Of a stretch of DNA of 64,000 nucleotides, positions 43,741 to 51,991 are shown in pieces. The stretch spans positions 5,146,001 to 5,210,000 of the forward strand of contig OY769938.1 in NCBI GenBank assembly GCA_963669295.1, written 5' to 3'. The notes beneath the pieces were generated by a model. That model saw nothing but the letters and a program-made list of their open reading frames with translations. It was not told the DNA's origin and did no database searches. This stretch comes from G963669295 sp963669295. GTDB taxonomy: Bacteria > Bacteroidota > Bacteroidia > Flavobacteriales_D > CALLUQ01. A program made the translations under genes and the position numbers. Positions within the stretch are counted from its first letter, which is position 1. Every line of letters starts with the position of its first letter.

Positions 43741-44741
43741 TGAAACAACTTGGGCTGCTTATTTTAGGGTTTATTCCCTTTGCGCTATTGGCCAATCCGG
43801 TAGCAGTATCGAAAGATACGGTATTGATGGGGTCGGCATTTTCTTTTACTGCGGTACACGAATCTTCTGATGAAGCCTGGCATGCCATTTATGCCGGTAT
43901 TGAAGAGGTATCGCGCATAGAAGCATTAATTTCGTCGTGGTCTACCACCTCCGAAACCCATGCTGTAAACATGAATGCAGGCATTGCTCCTGTAAAAGTG
44001 AGCAAAGAGCTGTTTGACCTTATTCAGCGCAGCAAAAAGATCTCGGAGCTGTCTAACGGCTATTTCGACATCTCTTTTGCCTCCATTGACAAAGTATGGA
44101 AATTCGACGGTTCAACCGTTGCCATTCCATCGGATGAAGCGCTAGCTGCCTCGGTGAGCAAGATTAACTACAACAACATTGTGCTTGATAAGTTAGCACA
44201 TACTGTATTTTTAAAAGAGAAAGGCATGAAGATCGGTTTTGGTGCCATTGGCAAAGGGTATGCTGCCAATAAAGCCAAAATGGTAATGGAGCAACGCGGT
44301 GCAAAAGGCGGTGTAGTGAATGCTGGTGGCGACCTCACCTCATGGGGCAATAGGCCCGATGGGAAGCCGTGGACCATAGGCATTGCCGATCCTATAGATA
44401 AGAATAACATTATTTCATGGCTCAACATTAGCGATATGGCGGTGGTTACCTCTGGTAATTATGAGCGCTATGCTACCATTAACGGTAAAAAATACTGTCA
44501 CATCATCGATCCTAAAACAGGATGGCCTGTAACTGGGCTAACCAGCGTTACCATTGTTTGCAAAGATGCTGAGTTGGCTGATGCATTGGCCACCACCGTC
44601 TTTGTATTGGGCGAAAAAGACGGGCTAAAACTCATCAACCACTTGCAAGGTGTGGAGTGTGTTATCATTAATTATTTGCACGAAATAACAAGCTCTAATA
44701 ATTTAAATATCAATGCCTTATCGAATTATGAAAAGAATTAA
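43740..44741 (+). CDS. apbE: FAD:protein FMN transferase
   Basis: 333 residues with signal peptide. ApbE signature: MGSAFSFTAVHES, NGYFDISFASIDKVWKFDG, IGFGAIGKGYAANKAK, GGVVNAGGDLTSWG, VTSGNYERYATINGKKYCHIIDPKTGWPV and the metal site DAELADALATTVFVLG. It attaches FMN to Thr/Ser of partner proteins in the periplasm. Its overlap with the DUF4266 gene and grouping with DUF3570 point to a flavin-dependent electron pathway. Confidence 0.95.
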   Translation: MKQLGLLILGFIPFALLANPVAVSKDTVLMGSAFSFTAVHESSDEAWHAIYAGIEEVSRIEALISSWSTTSETHAVNMNAGIAPVKVSKELFDLIQRSKKISELSNGYFDISFASIDKVWKFDGSTVAIPSDEALAASVSKINYNNIVLDKLAHTVFLKEKGMKIGFGAIGKGYAANKAKMVMEQRGAKGGVVNAGGDLTSWGNRPDGKPWTIGIADPIDKNNIISWLNISDMAVVTSGNYERYATINGKKYCHIIDPKTGWPVTGLTSVTIVCKDAELADALATTVFVLGEKDGLKLINHLQGVECVIINYLHEITSSNNLNINALSNYEKN

Positions 44742-44943
44742 GTTGACTGGGATGCTGGCAGTAGCTTTGATGATGACGGGCTGCATGAGCGTTAAAGAGT
44801 ACCAAAAGATGCATTTAAATGATAAAGACATGCAATTGAACGACAAGCCATTGGAATCGTTCGAAGTGGGTTTTCAAACCTACCGCGAGGGCGTATCGGG
44901 TGCCAATGGTGGAAAAACGGGAGGAGGCTGCGGATGCAATTGA
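44728..44943 (+). CDS. DUF4266 lipoprotein
   Basis: 71 residues from the ATG at 44728 (MKRIKLTGMLAVALMMTGC lipoprotein signal). SVKEYQKMHLNDKDMQL and the end TYREGVSGANGGKTGGGCGCN match DUF4266. EGVSGANG loosely resembles the flavinylation motif but ends in Asn rather than Thr/Ser, so FMN attachment is doubtful. Overlaps apbE and the DUF3570 gene on either side. Confidence 0.88.
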   Translation: MKRIKLTGMLAVALMMTGCMSVKEYQKMHLNDKDMQLNDKPLESFEVGFQTYREGVSGANGGKTGGGCGCN

Positions 44944-46148
44944 CGAGGGGCACACTTACTACGGGAATGTTGCTGTTTGGCCTGTATGCAATGGGCCAGG
45001 ACACGTCGAAAATTAACCTCGACGACATTGAAATTAGTTTCATGGGCAGCTATTACGAGCAGGATGGCAATCATTCGGCCGTTACTGGCGGTACTGGTAC
45101 AGAGCAGCTTACCAATGTGGCTCCTTCTGTAGCCATTGTTATTCCGCTAGACACTATGAATACCTTAACGGTAGATGCAGCGGTAGATTTTTATTCTTCT
45201 GCTTCTTCCGACAACATCAACAACCCATTTTTATTGAGTAACCACGTTTCATCAGCTTCAGCACACGATAGCCGGGCTTATGGTACAGTGGGGTATAAAC
45301 ACAAAAATAGCATCACAGGCGTAACCTGGGGCGGTTTTATTGGCGCATCCAACGAATACGATGTGAGTTCGGTTTCGGGAGGGATGTCTATTTTAAAAGA
45401 ATCGAAAGATCACAACCGATCCATCAGTGCCAAGGCCAGTTATTACTACGACAACTGGAGTTTGATTTACCCTACCGAGTTGCGCAATGGCGATGTACAG
45501 CACTTAAATACCGACATTCGGCAGTCGTTGAACCTTTCCATTACCGGGTCTACCGTCATCAACACCCGCATGAACATGGCGTTAACAGCCGATTTGATTT
45601 CGCAACAAGGGTTGCTCTCTACCCCATATCATCGGGTATACTTTGCTGATTCGCCAGAGGTAAAGGTAGAGCAATTGCCATCGAGCAGGTTAAAAACGCC
45701 TATAGGCTTACGTTTCAACTACCACGCCACCGATTTCATGCTGGTTAAAACTTTTTACCGTTACTACATGGACAACTGGGGCATGACCGGCCATACCATT
45801 AAGGTGGAATTGCCATTGAAACTTTCGCAAGCGTTTAGGGTATATCCATTTTACCGCTACAGTACACAAACTGCGGTAGATTATTTTGCCCCTTATGCGC
45901 AACACACTTCCGATGCCACTTATTTCACCTCCGATTACGATATATCGGCACTGAGTAGCGAAAAAATTGGGTTTGGGTTTTCGTACGAGCCATTGTATGG
46001 CATTGGCCGCATGAAAGCCTCCAAAGGCACGGCAGCGCTGTTTAAATCAATCGACTTTAGGTATGCCACCTACAGTCGTAGCGACGGCTTAACTGCCAAC
46101 GTATTCAGCATTGGGCTCAAATTCAACATTACAGGGCGGAAAAAATAG
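44934..46148 (+). CDS. DUF3570 outer-membrane barrel protein
   Basis: 404 residues; signal peptide ends YAMGQ (about 22). IEISFMGSYYEQDGNHSAVTGG, TNVAPSVAIVIPLDTMNTLTVDAAVDFYSSASSDNI and a long run of aromatic-alternating strands to FSIGLKFNITG fit DUF3570, a barrel-like family found next to ApbE and DUF4266. It may be the outer-membrane end of the redox pathway. Overlaps the DUF4266 gene by 10 bp. Confidence 0.88.
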   Translation: MQLTRGTLTTGMLLFGLYAMGQDTSKINLDDIEISFMGSYYEQDGNHSAVTGGTGTEQLTNVAPSVAIVIPLDTMNTLTVDAAVDFYSSASSDNINNPFLLSNHVSSASAHDSRAYGTVGYKHKNSITGVTWGGFIGASNEYDVSSVSGGMSILKESKDHNRSISAKASYYYDNWSLIYPTELRNGDVQHLNTDIRQSLNLSITGSTVINTRMNMALTADLISQQGLLSTPYHRVYFADSPEVKVEQLPSSRLKTPIGLRFNYHATDFMLVKTFYRYYMDNWGMTGHTIKVELPLKLSQAFRVYPFYRYSTQTAVDYFAPYAQHTSDATYFTSDYDISALSSEKIGFGFSYEPLYGIGRMKASKGTAALFKSIDFRYATYSRSDGLTANVFSIGLKFNITGRKK

Positions 46149-46159
46149 TTCCGCCCTGT
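46131..46159 (+). terminator. Hairpin spanning the DUF3570 stop codon
   Basis: ACAGGGCGGA pairs perfectly with TCCGCCCTGT; the TAG stop sits in the loop. An AT-rich stretch follows. Confidence 0.7.
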
Positions 46160-46200
46160 AACGGCTAAAATATTATTTTTGGCCTACAAATTGTTGGGTC

Positions 46201-47628
46201 ATGTACATGCGTTATTATTTTATACTTGGTTGCTTGTTGCTTGCGTTAACAAGCACTGCTCAAATAAAACACCCTTCCAAAATCAAGCTGGAAGTAAAGG
46301 GAATGGAAAATAAGGAAGTAATGTTGGGCTACCATTTCGGTAAAACCCAATACATTTCCGACACCGTAATGACCGACAGCAAAGGGCGGGTTACATTTGA
46401 TGGTGAACGCCCTCGCGGGATATACTTGTTGGTGGATGCAGATACCAAAAAATACTTTGAGTTTTTGGTGGTAGAGCCAGAAGTATCGTTGCAATGCGAT
46501 TTTAACGATGCTGTAGGCACTATGAAAGCGCTGCGTTCGAAAGAGAATGCCCTCCATTATGAGTATATCGCAGGACTCAACAAGTTTCGTGAAGAAGTGA
46601 AGCCCATCAATGAGCAGTTGGAAAAGTTAAAAGGAAAGGAAGACAAAACATCTATCGCCGACAGGGAGCAACTGCAAGCAAAATTGGCAGTGGTAGATAC
46701 CAAGGTTGTGAAATTCCGCAAGTCGTTTCAAGAACAACACCCCAACAGTTTTGTAGCAAAATTCATTCGTACCTCTACCGACCCTATTGTTGAAGAGTGC
46801 CCTGAAGGCATGGAAAGCAAGGAATGCAAAACGTACCAGTGGCGAAAATACAAAGCAGCCTATTTGAAAGAACTCGACTTTAACGATCAGCGCATGATAT
46901 ATACGCCAATCTATGAACAACGCATGATGTATTACCTGGATAAGCTGTGCATTCAACACCCCGACACGCTGATTGAAGAGGTAAACTGGATCATCGGCCA
47001 ACTGGACAAAGAATCGAAATTCACCTACCAGTATGTTGCCTCTACCCTGCTTAATAAATACGTTAAATCGAAAGTGATGGGCATGGACAAAGTAGCCACC
47101 AATGTGGCCAACCAATGCTACTGCCCTGATAAGGCCTGGTGGAAGCCCGAGGATGAATTGAAAGAGTTTTGTGAAAAGTACAAGGTATATGGCGAATTGG
47201 TGTTGGGCAAAGAGGCACCCAACCTTATTTTGCGCGATACTTCTGAGACCTGGCATGCCTTGCACCGGTTTGAAAAAGACTTTACCATTTTGGTGTTTTG
47301 GGACCCCGGATGTGGGCACTGCAAAGAGTTGATGGGAGAGCTAAAAGAGTTCTATAAAGAATACAAAGCCAAAGGTGTAGGCATTTTTGCTGTAAGCACG
47401 GTACACAAAAACCAGGAATGGTTAACATACTTGCGCGATAACGAGTTTCCTGCCGATTGGATTCAGGTATCTGATTCGCCAGAATACCCCGACCGGTTTA
47501 GAAGTACTTACGACATCCGAAACACACCCGTTGTGTATGTACTCGACAAAGACAAGAAGATTATTGGCAAGCGCATTGACCCACCTGCCATCAAGGAGTT
47601 GATCGACTTTGAATTGGGGAAAAAATAG
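46201..47628 (+). CDS. TlpA-like thiol-disulfide protein with DUF4369-like N-terminus
   Basis: 475 residues with signal peptide. N-terminal beta domain (KLEVKGMENKEVMLGYHFGKT, VTFDGERPRGIYLLV) like DUF4369, a helical middle part, and a thioredoxin/AhpC-TSA domain at about 335-475 with FTILVFWDPGCGHCKELMGEL (CGHC active site) and IRNTPVVYVLD. Periplasmic. Separate unit from the ApbE operon but next to it, so it may supply reducing power. Confidence 0.88.
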   Translation: MYMRYYFILGCLLLALTSTAQIKHPSKIKLEVKGMENKEVMLGYHFGKTQYISDTVMTDSKGRVTFDGERPRGIYLLVDADTKKYFEFLVVEPEVSLQCDFNDAVGTMKALRSKENALHYEYIAGLNKFREEVKPINEQLEKLKGKEDKTSIADREQLQAKLAVVDTKVVKFRKSFQEQHPNSFVAKFIRTSTDPIVEECPEGMESKECKTYQWRKYKAAYLKELDFNDQRMIYTPIYEQRMMYYLDKLCIQHPDTLIEEVNWIIGQLDKESKFTYQYVASTLLNKYVKSKVMGMDKVATNVANQCYCPDKAWWKPEDELKEFCEKYKVYGELVLGKEAPNLILRDTSETWHALHRFEKDFTILVFWDPGCGHCKELMGELKEFYKEYKAKGVGIFAVSTVHKNQEWLTYLRDNEFPADWIQVSDSPEYPDRFRSTYDIRNTPVVYVLDKDKKIIGKRIDPPAIKELIDFELGKK

Positions 47629-47630
47629 CC

Positions 47631-48671
47631 TTACTCTTGTTGCGAAAACACATGGGTAAGTACCATGTTGTTTTTGGAGTATTTCAAATGGTTGCTGAAC
47701 CGTTTAGTAATGTTTTTATCCATTGGCACTTCTAGCGACCAAAAGTAGGTGCCTTCGGTATTGAGTTGATCTTCTACCCTGGTGCGTGAGCTAAGCCAGT
47801 CGTAATTCGAAAAGAAATCGTACCACGCATCTACCCGTTCGTTTTTGTGCACCTTTTCAATCCAATCGTTCACAAACGCTTCTTTTTTTGCCATGAACGA
47901 GAGTGCCGCACCAAACGTTACCAGTCGTATCTTCACTGCTTTCGTATCTAAATCGAGGTGGGCCACAAAATCGGTAGCAATGGCGGCTCCAAAACTATCG
48001 CCTACCACAGTAATTTGATCGTATTCGCCCGATTCAATGAGTTCGTGTACAATTTCTTTAATGCGTTTCCTGATTTTTATGCGGATATCGCTGGTAGTAA
48101 GGTATTGCTTGATGAAGTGAATGACATCCATGGAGCGAATAACATATGGCGTAGTTACCAGCAAAGTGCTTAAAGCAATGCCTATTTCGTAGTACTTTAA
48201 ATCGCTGATGATCTTGGCCATTTGCTCTTCTTCGGCAAAAAACTCAAACACAAAGGCGCCCAGCAATGCTACAATGGCAAGGTACCATACCACTATAAAC
48301 CCAATGGTCAGTAACAATGTCCACCGCTTGGTGGTATCGGCTTTACGAAAAAGCCCCCTGGCGGTTAACCAATAGCGCAGTATGCCTCCTGTAATAACAG
48401 CTTTGCTCAGGTGCGACTTTTCAAGCAAGGTATTGCGCACATCGGCCCAAAACACTTCGTAAATGTCGGTAGTGGTACTGGTAGTGTTGGCGTAATCGGA
48501 AAGGATAAGGCGTTGCCCTACGTGGCCTTTTAATGGGGGGATTTCTTCTACTACATTCTTCGCCTTCTCGTAGTGTTCCTTAATGTCTTTGATGAAGGTG
48601 CTGGTGGCTTCGCCTTGCTCTTTTACTAATCCTCCGTGCACATAAACGATGGCATTTTTCATGGTTTTCAA
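47631..48671 (-). CDS. Membrane-associated alpha/beta hydrolase-like protein
   Basis: 346 residues (ATG at 48671, or 48662). It begins like a lipase, NAIVYVHGGLVKEQGEATSTF, followed by two membrane segments (about 120-142 and 165-180) inserted in the fold, and then the nucleophile elbow ITVVGDSFGAAIATDFVAH with Ser in G-D-S-F-G. A likely Asp/His completing the triad is not identified with certainty (H near the C-terminus). Substrate unknown. Its 21-bp array lies 170 bp upstream; its stop faces the TlpA-like gene with 2 bp between. Confidence 0.7.
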   Translation of the reverse strand: MKTMKNAIVYVHGGLVKEQGEATSTFIKDIKEHYEKAKNVVEEIPPLKGHVGQRLILSDYANTTSTTTDIYEVFWADVRNTLLEKSHLSKAVITGGILRYWLTARGLFRKADTTKRWTLLLTIGFIVVWYLAIVALLGAFVFEFFAEEEQMAKIISDLKYYEIGIALSTLLVTTPYVIRSMDVIHFIKQYLTTSDIRIKIRKRIKEIVHELIESGEYDQITVVGDSFGAAIATDFVAHLDLDTKAVKIRLVTFGAALSFMAKKEAFVNDWIEKVHKNERVDAWYDFFSNYDWLSSRTRVEDQLNTEGTYFWSLEVPMDKNITKRFSNHLKYSKNNMVLTHVFSQQE

Positions 48672-48840
48672 TTAGTGGTTGGGGTAAAAATACAGTGTAG
48701 CGCGCAACTTTTGCAAGTAAATTGTCTTTTGAAGCATTGGTGAGCAAACGACACACTAATCGTTTTTCGACTTTTTCTTTTTAAAATCGATGATTTGATT
48801 CGAATAACGACTGTGTCAAAATTCGGGAGCGTACATTTGC

Positions 48841-49113
48841 ATCGCAAAAGTGCACTTCCGCGTTTCAAAAGTGGACTTCCGCGTTTCAAAAACGCATGTT
48901 TGCGTTTCAAAAATGGACTCCCGCGTTTCAAAAACGCATGTTTGCGTTTCAAAAGTGCACTTCCGCGTTTCAAAAACGCATGTTTGCGTTTCAAAAGTGG
49001 GCTTCTGCGTTTCAAAAGCGCACGTTTGCGTTTCAAAAGTGGGCTTCTGCGTTTCAAAAACGCACGTTTGCGTTTCAAAAGTGGGCTTCTGCGTTTCAAA
49101 AACGCATGTTGGC
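48841..49113. repeat. Second 21-bp tandem array, 13 units in an alternating pattern
   Basis: Thirteen units of exactly 21 bp begin GTTTCAAAA (the first decayed to ATCGCAAAA). Two kinds alternate: GTTTCAAAAGTGNNCTTCCGC-like and GTTTCAAAAACGCATGTTTGC-like, so the true period is 42 bp from unit 2 on. The second kind creates hairpins: GCGTTT/AAACGC around CAA and AAACGCA/TGCGTTT around TGTT. The unit sequence is unrelated to the array at 1503. It fills the space between the hydrolase start and the typA stop. Overlapping ORFs on both strands are artefacts of the 3n period. Confidence 0.95.
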
Positions 49114-49179
49114 GTTTTATGGGTGCACTGTTGCCACCAAAGCTGCTTCAATGCCAAAGCAGCATGAAAGGTTATTGTA

Positions 49180-50964
49180 TTATGCGTAAGGGTTTACCTT
49201 CCAGGCAATCTTTCGCATGCGCAAGTTTTCGGGAGTAACTTCCAAATACTCATCATCGCGAATGTATTCCATGGCTTCTTCGAGCGAAAACTTGATTTTT
49301 GGGGCAATCCTCATGTTTTCGTCCGATCCGGCCGAGCGCATGTTGGTGAGTTTTTTGCCTTTTATGAGGTTTACATCGAGGTCGTTGTCGCGAGTATTTT
49401 CGCCCACTACCTGGCCTTTATAAATTTGCTCTCCCGGATCGATAAAGAATTTACCGCGGTCTTGCAGGCGATTAATGGAGAAGGCAATGGCCTGTCCGGC
49501 TTCCATCGATACAAGTGCTCCGTTGTTGCGTTTGTTCATCTCGCCTGCCATGGGCTCGTAAGCCCTAAAGCGGTGGGTCATCACCGCTTCGCCCGCGGTG
49601 TTGGTAAGGATGTTGTTACGCAAACCAATTAATCCGCGCGAAGGAATGTCGAATTCCAAATGTTGTAAATCGCCTTTGGGTTCCATCACCAATAGCTCTC
49701 CCCTACGCTGGGTAACCAACTCAATGGCTTTGCCCGAATATTCTTCTGGCACATCAATCACCAACGTTTCGTATGGCTCGCACTGTACGCCATCTATTTC
49801 TTTAATAATTACTTGCGGCTTGCCTACTTGCAGCTCGTACCCTTCTCTACGCATGGTTTCGATGAGTACCGAAAGGTGCAATACGCCCCTACCAAATACA
49901 TTGAACTTGTCTTCGGTATCGGTATCTACCACCCGAAGTGCAAGGTTTTTCTCTGTTTCCTTGTACAACCTATCGCGCAAATGGCGCGAGGTAACAAACT
50001 TGCCTTCTTTGCCAAAAAACGGGGAGTTGTTGATGGTAAACAACATGCTCATGGTAGGTTCGTCTACCTCAATGCGTGGTAAAGCTTCTGGCGCTTCACG
50101 GTCGGCAATGGTATCGCCAATTTCAAAGTCTTCTAACCCAACAATGGCACAAAGATCGCCACTGCGTACCGATGCTACCTTCTCGCGTCCTAATCCTTCA
50201 AACACAAACAGCTCTTTAATGCGTACTTTTTTATTCACACCACCTGCTTTGCACAAAATGTAGTCGGTACCTTCATGCAGGTCGCCACGGTATACGCGCC
50301 CAATGGCAATACGCCCTACAAAGCTGGAGTAATCGAGCGAGGTAATTTGCATTTGAGGGGTACCCTCATGGTAAGGTGCTTCCGGAATAACATCAACAAT
50401 GGTATCGAGCAGTGGGATGATGTTTTCGGTAGGCTGCTGCCAGTCCTTGCTCATCCACCCTTGTTTCGACGAGCCATAAATGGTTTCAAAGTCGAGCTGC
50501 TCTTCAGTAGCTTCGAGGTTAAACATCAAATCAAACACCTGCTCTTGTACCAAATCGGGAGTACAGTTTTCTTTGTCTACCTTGTTCACTACCACAATGG
50601 GCTTCAACCCCAACTCAATGGCCTTGCTCAATACAAAACGTGTTTGTGGCATGGCTCCTTCAAAAGCATCTACCAACAGCAATACGCCATCCGCCATCTT
50701 AAGCACTCGCTCTACTTCACCACCAAAATCGGCGTGACCAGGTGTATCGATGATGTTGATTTTTACGCCTTTGTAGTTCACCGAAACATTTTTAGAAAGG
50801 ATGGTAATGCCACGCTCACGTTCCAAATCGTTGTTGTCTAACAACAACTCGGTTACCTCTTTACGCTCATCAAGAATTTTACATTCCTGAATGATTTTAT
50901 CTACCAGCGTTGTTTTTCCGTGGTCGACGTGGGCAATGATGGCAATGTTTCTTATAGACTGCAT
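49180..50964 (-). CDS. typA: Ribosome-associated GTPase TypA/BipA
   Basis: 594 residues, normal length. G1 AHVDHGKTTLVDKI, G2/switch RERGITI, G3 DTPGHADFGGEV, G4 VVNKVDKE; then EF-G-like domains II, III and V and the BipA-specific C-terminal domain (GQAIAFSINRLQDRG, DLDVNLIKGKKLTNMRSAG). Acts in late 50S assembly and stress or cold adaptation. Housekeeping gene with its own unit; its 3' end abuts the second array. Confidence 0.97.
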   Translation of the reverse strand: MQSIRNIAIIAHVDHGKTTLVDKIIQECKILDERKEVTELLLDNNDLERERGITILSKNVSVNYKGVKINIIDTPGHADFGGEVERVLKMADGVLLLVDAFEGAMPQTRFVLSKAIELGLKPIVVVNKVDKENCTPDLVQEQVFDLMFNLEATEEQLDFETIYGSSKQGWMSKDWQQPTENIIPLLDTIVDVIPEAPYHEGTPQMQITSLDYSSFVGRIAIGRVYRGDLHEGTDYILCKAGGVNKKVRIKELFVFEGLGREKVASVRSGDLCAIVGLEDFEIGDTIADREAPEALPRIEVDEPTMSMLFTINNSPFFGKEGKFVTSRHLRDRLYKETEKNLALRVVDTDTEDKFNVFGRGVLHLSVLIETMRREGYELQVGKPQVIIKEIDGVQCEPYETLVIDVPEEYSGKAIELVTQRRGELLVMEPKGDLQHLEFDIPSRGLIGLRNNILTNTAGEAVMTHRFRAYEPMAGEMNKRNNGALVSMEAGQAIAFSINRLQDRGKFFIDPGEQIYKGQVVGENTRDNDLDVNLIKGKKLTNMRSAGSDENMRIAPKIKFSLEEAMEYIRDDEYLEVTPENLRMRKIAWKVNPYA

Positions 50965-51084
50965 GACGCTTTTTGTTTAAAGCCCGCAAAGGTAGGAGAA
51001 TAATTGAGATTTTGGAGGATGTATGGTGAATGAACCATTAAGGGGGGATAAAAAAACGCCAACATGTTCTTCAATCAACAAAAA

Positions 51085-51109
51085 AGGCCACCCACAAAGT
51101 GAATGGCCT
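51085..51109 (-). terminator. Terminator of the tail-collar gene
   Basis: AGGCCA and TGGCCT arms with a 13-nt loop, flanked by A-runs on both sides. Confidence 0.7.
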
Positions 51110-51130
51110 GCAAAAAAATGTGTTTTCGTT

Positions 51131-51364
51131 TTATAGTTGAGGCATCTCTCCTTGCAGTGCAATGATGTACTTCCTACTGGTGGAGGTTGCTACATTTGGC
51201 AAAGGGAAATCTGGCCCTGCAATGGCCTGGTAACCGATGAGTTCGTAAAGTGCCGGTGCCTCTTCAATTGAAATGAGCTGCCCATTGGCAAAGGCCCATC
51301 CATGAGGAGCTTCGTTGCCTTGAATCAATTGCATTTCTCCTACAATAGGGTTGGTGAGTGACAT
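51131..51364 (-). CDS. Tail-collar domain mini-protein
   Basis: 77 residues from the ATG at 51364 (MSLTNPIVGEMQLIQGN). GEMQLIQGNEAPHGWAFANGQ, then LISIEEAPALYELIGYQAI and FPLPNV match the phage tail-collar / microcystin-dependent protein fold, normally 150 or more residues; here only the core opening plus a short end remains. No other phage genes are near. Flanked by terminators, so independently expressed. Possibly a free-standing receptor-binding tip. Confidence 0.75.
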   Translation of the reverse strand: MSLTNPIVGEMQLIQGNEAPHGWAFANGQLISIEEAPALYELIGYQAIAGPDFPLPNVATSTSRKYIIALQGEMPQL

Positions 51365-51420
51365 AAGTGTTGGTTTTAGTGAATAATAAGTGGAAAGTAC
51401 ATAAAACTGAAGCACAAAAA

Positions 51421-51452
51421 AAGCCCTGATGCAACGTAGTATCAACAGGGCC
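51421..51452 (-). terminator. Terminator of the SnoaL-like gene
   Basis: AAGCCCTGAT pairs with ATCAACAGGGCCTT apart from a one-base bulge, 10-nt loop. Confidence 0.75.
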
Positions 51453-51469
51453 TTATTTTGATTGTACCT

Positions 51470-51841
51470 TTATTGCTGCATGCCAGCAGCATTGTAGTAA
51501 AAACGCTCTTCTACAATTTGGTCGCCATTCCATGTTTGGCGGGCTACCTCTTCCATTTTCACCCTGTTTCCATCTTGAAAAGTAACTTCCATCCATGTTT
51601 CTACCATGGTAATGCCATTTTCTTCGTCGGAAGTAATGCCGGTTACTCCACCACCATGCATTTCTTTAATGGTAGAAAAGAATTGCTTTTCAAATTCACG
51701 GTTGGTATCCTTCCCTTCACGCACATCGCCTGTAGCTTCAATCATCACCACATTTTCGGCATAAAATTTTTCAAAGGCTTCCATGGCCTGGCCCTGGCCA
51801 ATCATGGTATACAGTTCGGTAGCTTGATCTTTGTAACTCAT
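51470..51841 (-). CDS. SnoaL/NTF2-like protein
   Basis: 123 residues from the ATG at 51841. AMEAFEKFYAENVVMIEATGDVREGKD, GITMVETWMEVTFQDGNRVKMEEVARQTW and IVEERFYYN follow the SnoaL-like cone fold. No catalytic residues are assignable. Soluble, single gene between terminators. Confidence 0.8.
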   Translation of the reverse strand: MSYKDQATELYTMIGQGQAMEAFEKFYAENVVMIEATGDVREGKDTNREFEKQFFSTIKEMHGGGVTGITSDEENGITMVETWMEVTFQDGNRVKMEEVARQTWNGDQIVEERFYYNAAGMQQ

Positions 51842-51991
51842 AGTGTTGGTTTTTTGATTAATAATGCTTGAAAATATCATTTTCCTGTAAATTGAATTGA
51901 AAGGAATGGCGAATAGTGCATGAATTGTCGGTTGTTTTACATTTTGCAGCGTAATGAGGATGGTTTTACTAATTTTACCGCAAACAATTTG

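Noticed and set aside
44728..44943. Covalent flavinylation site in the DUF4266 protein (EGVSGANG).
   Set aside because: The residue where Thr or Ser should carry FMN is Asn, and the stretch belongs to the ordinary DUF4266 tail.
48668..49238. Open frames with repeated LKRRSPLLKRKRA-like and FQKWASAFQKR-like peptides.
   Set aside because: Same artefact of the second 21-bp array; several frames are equally open.
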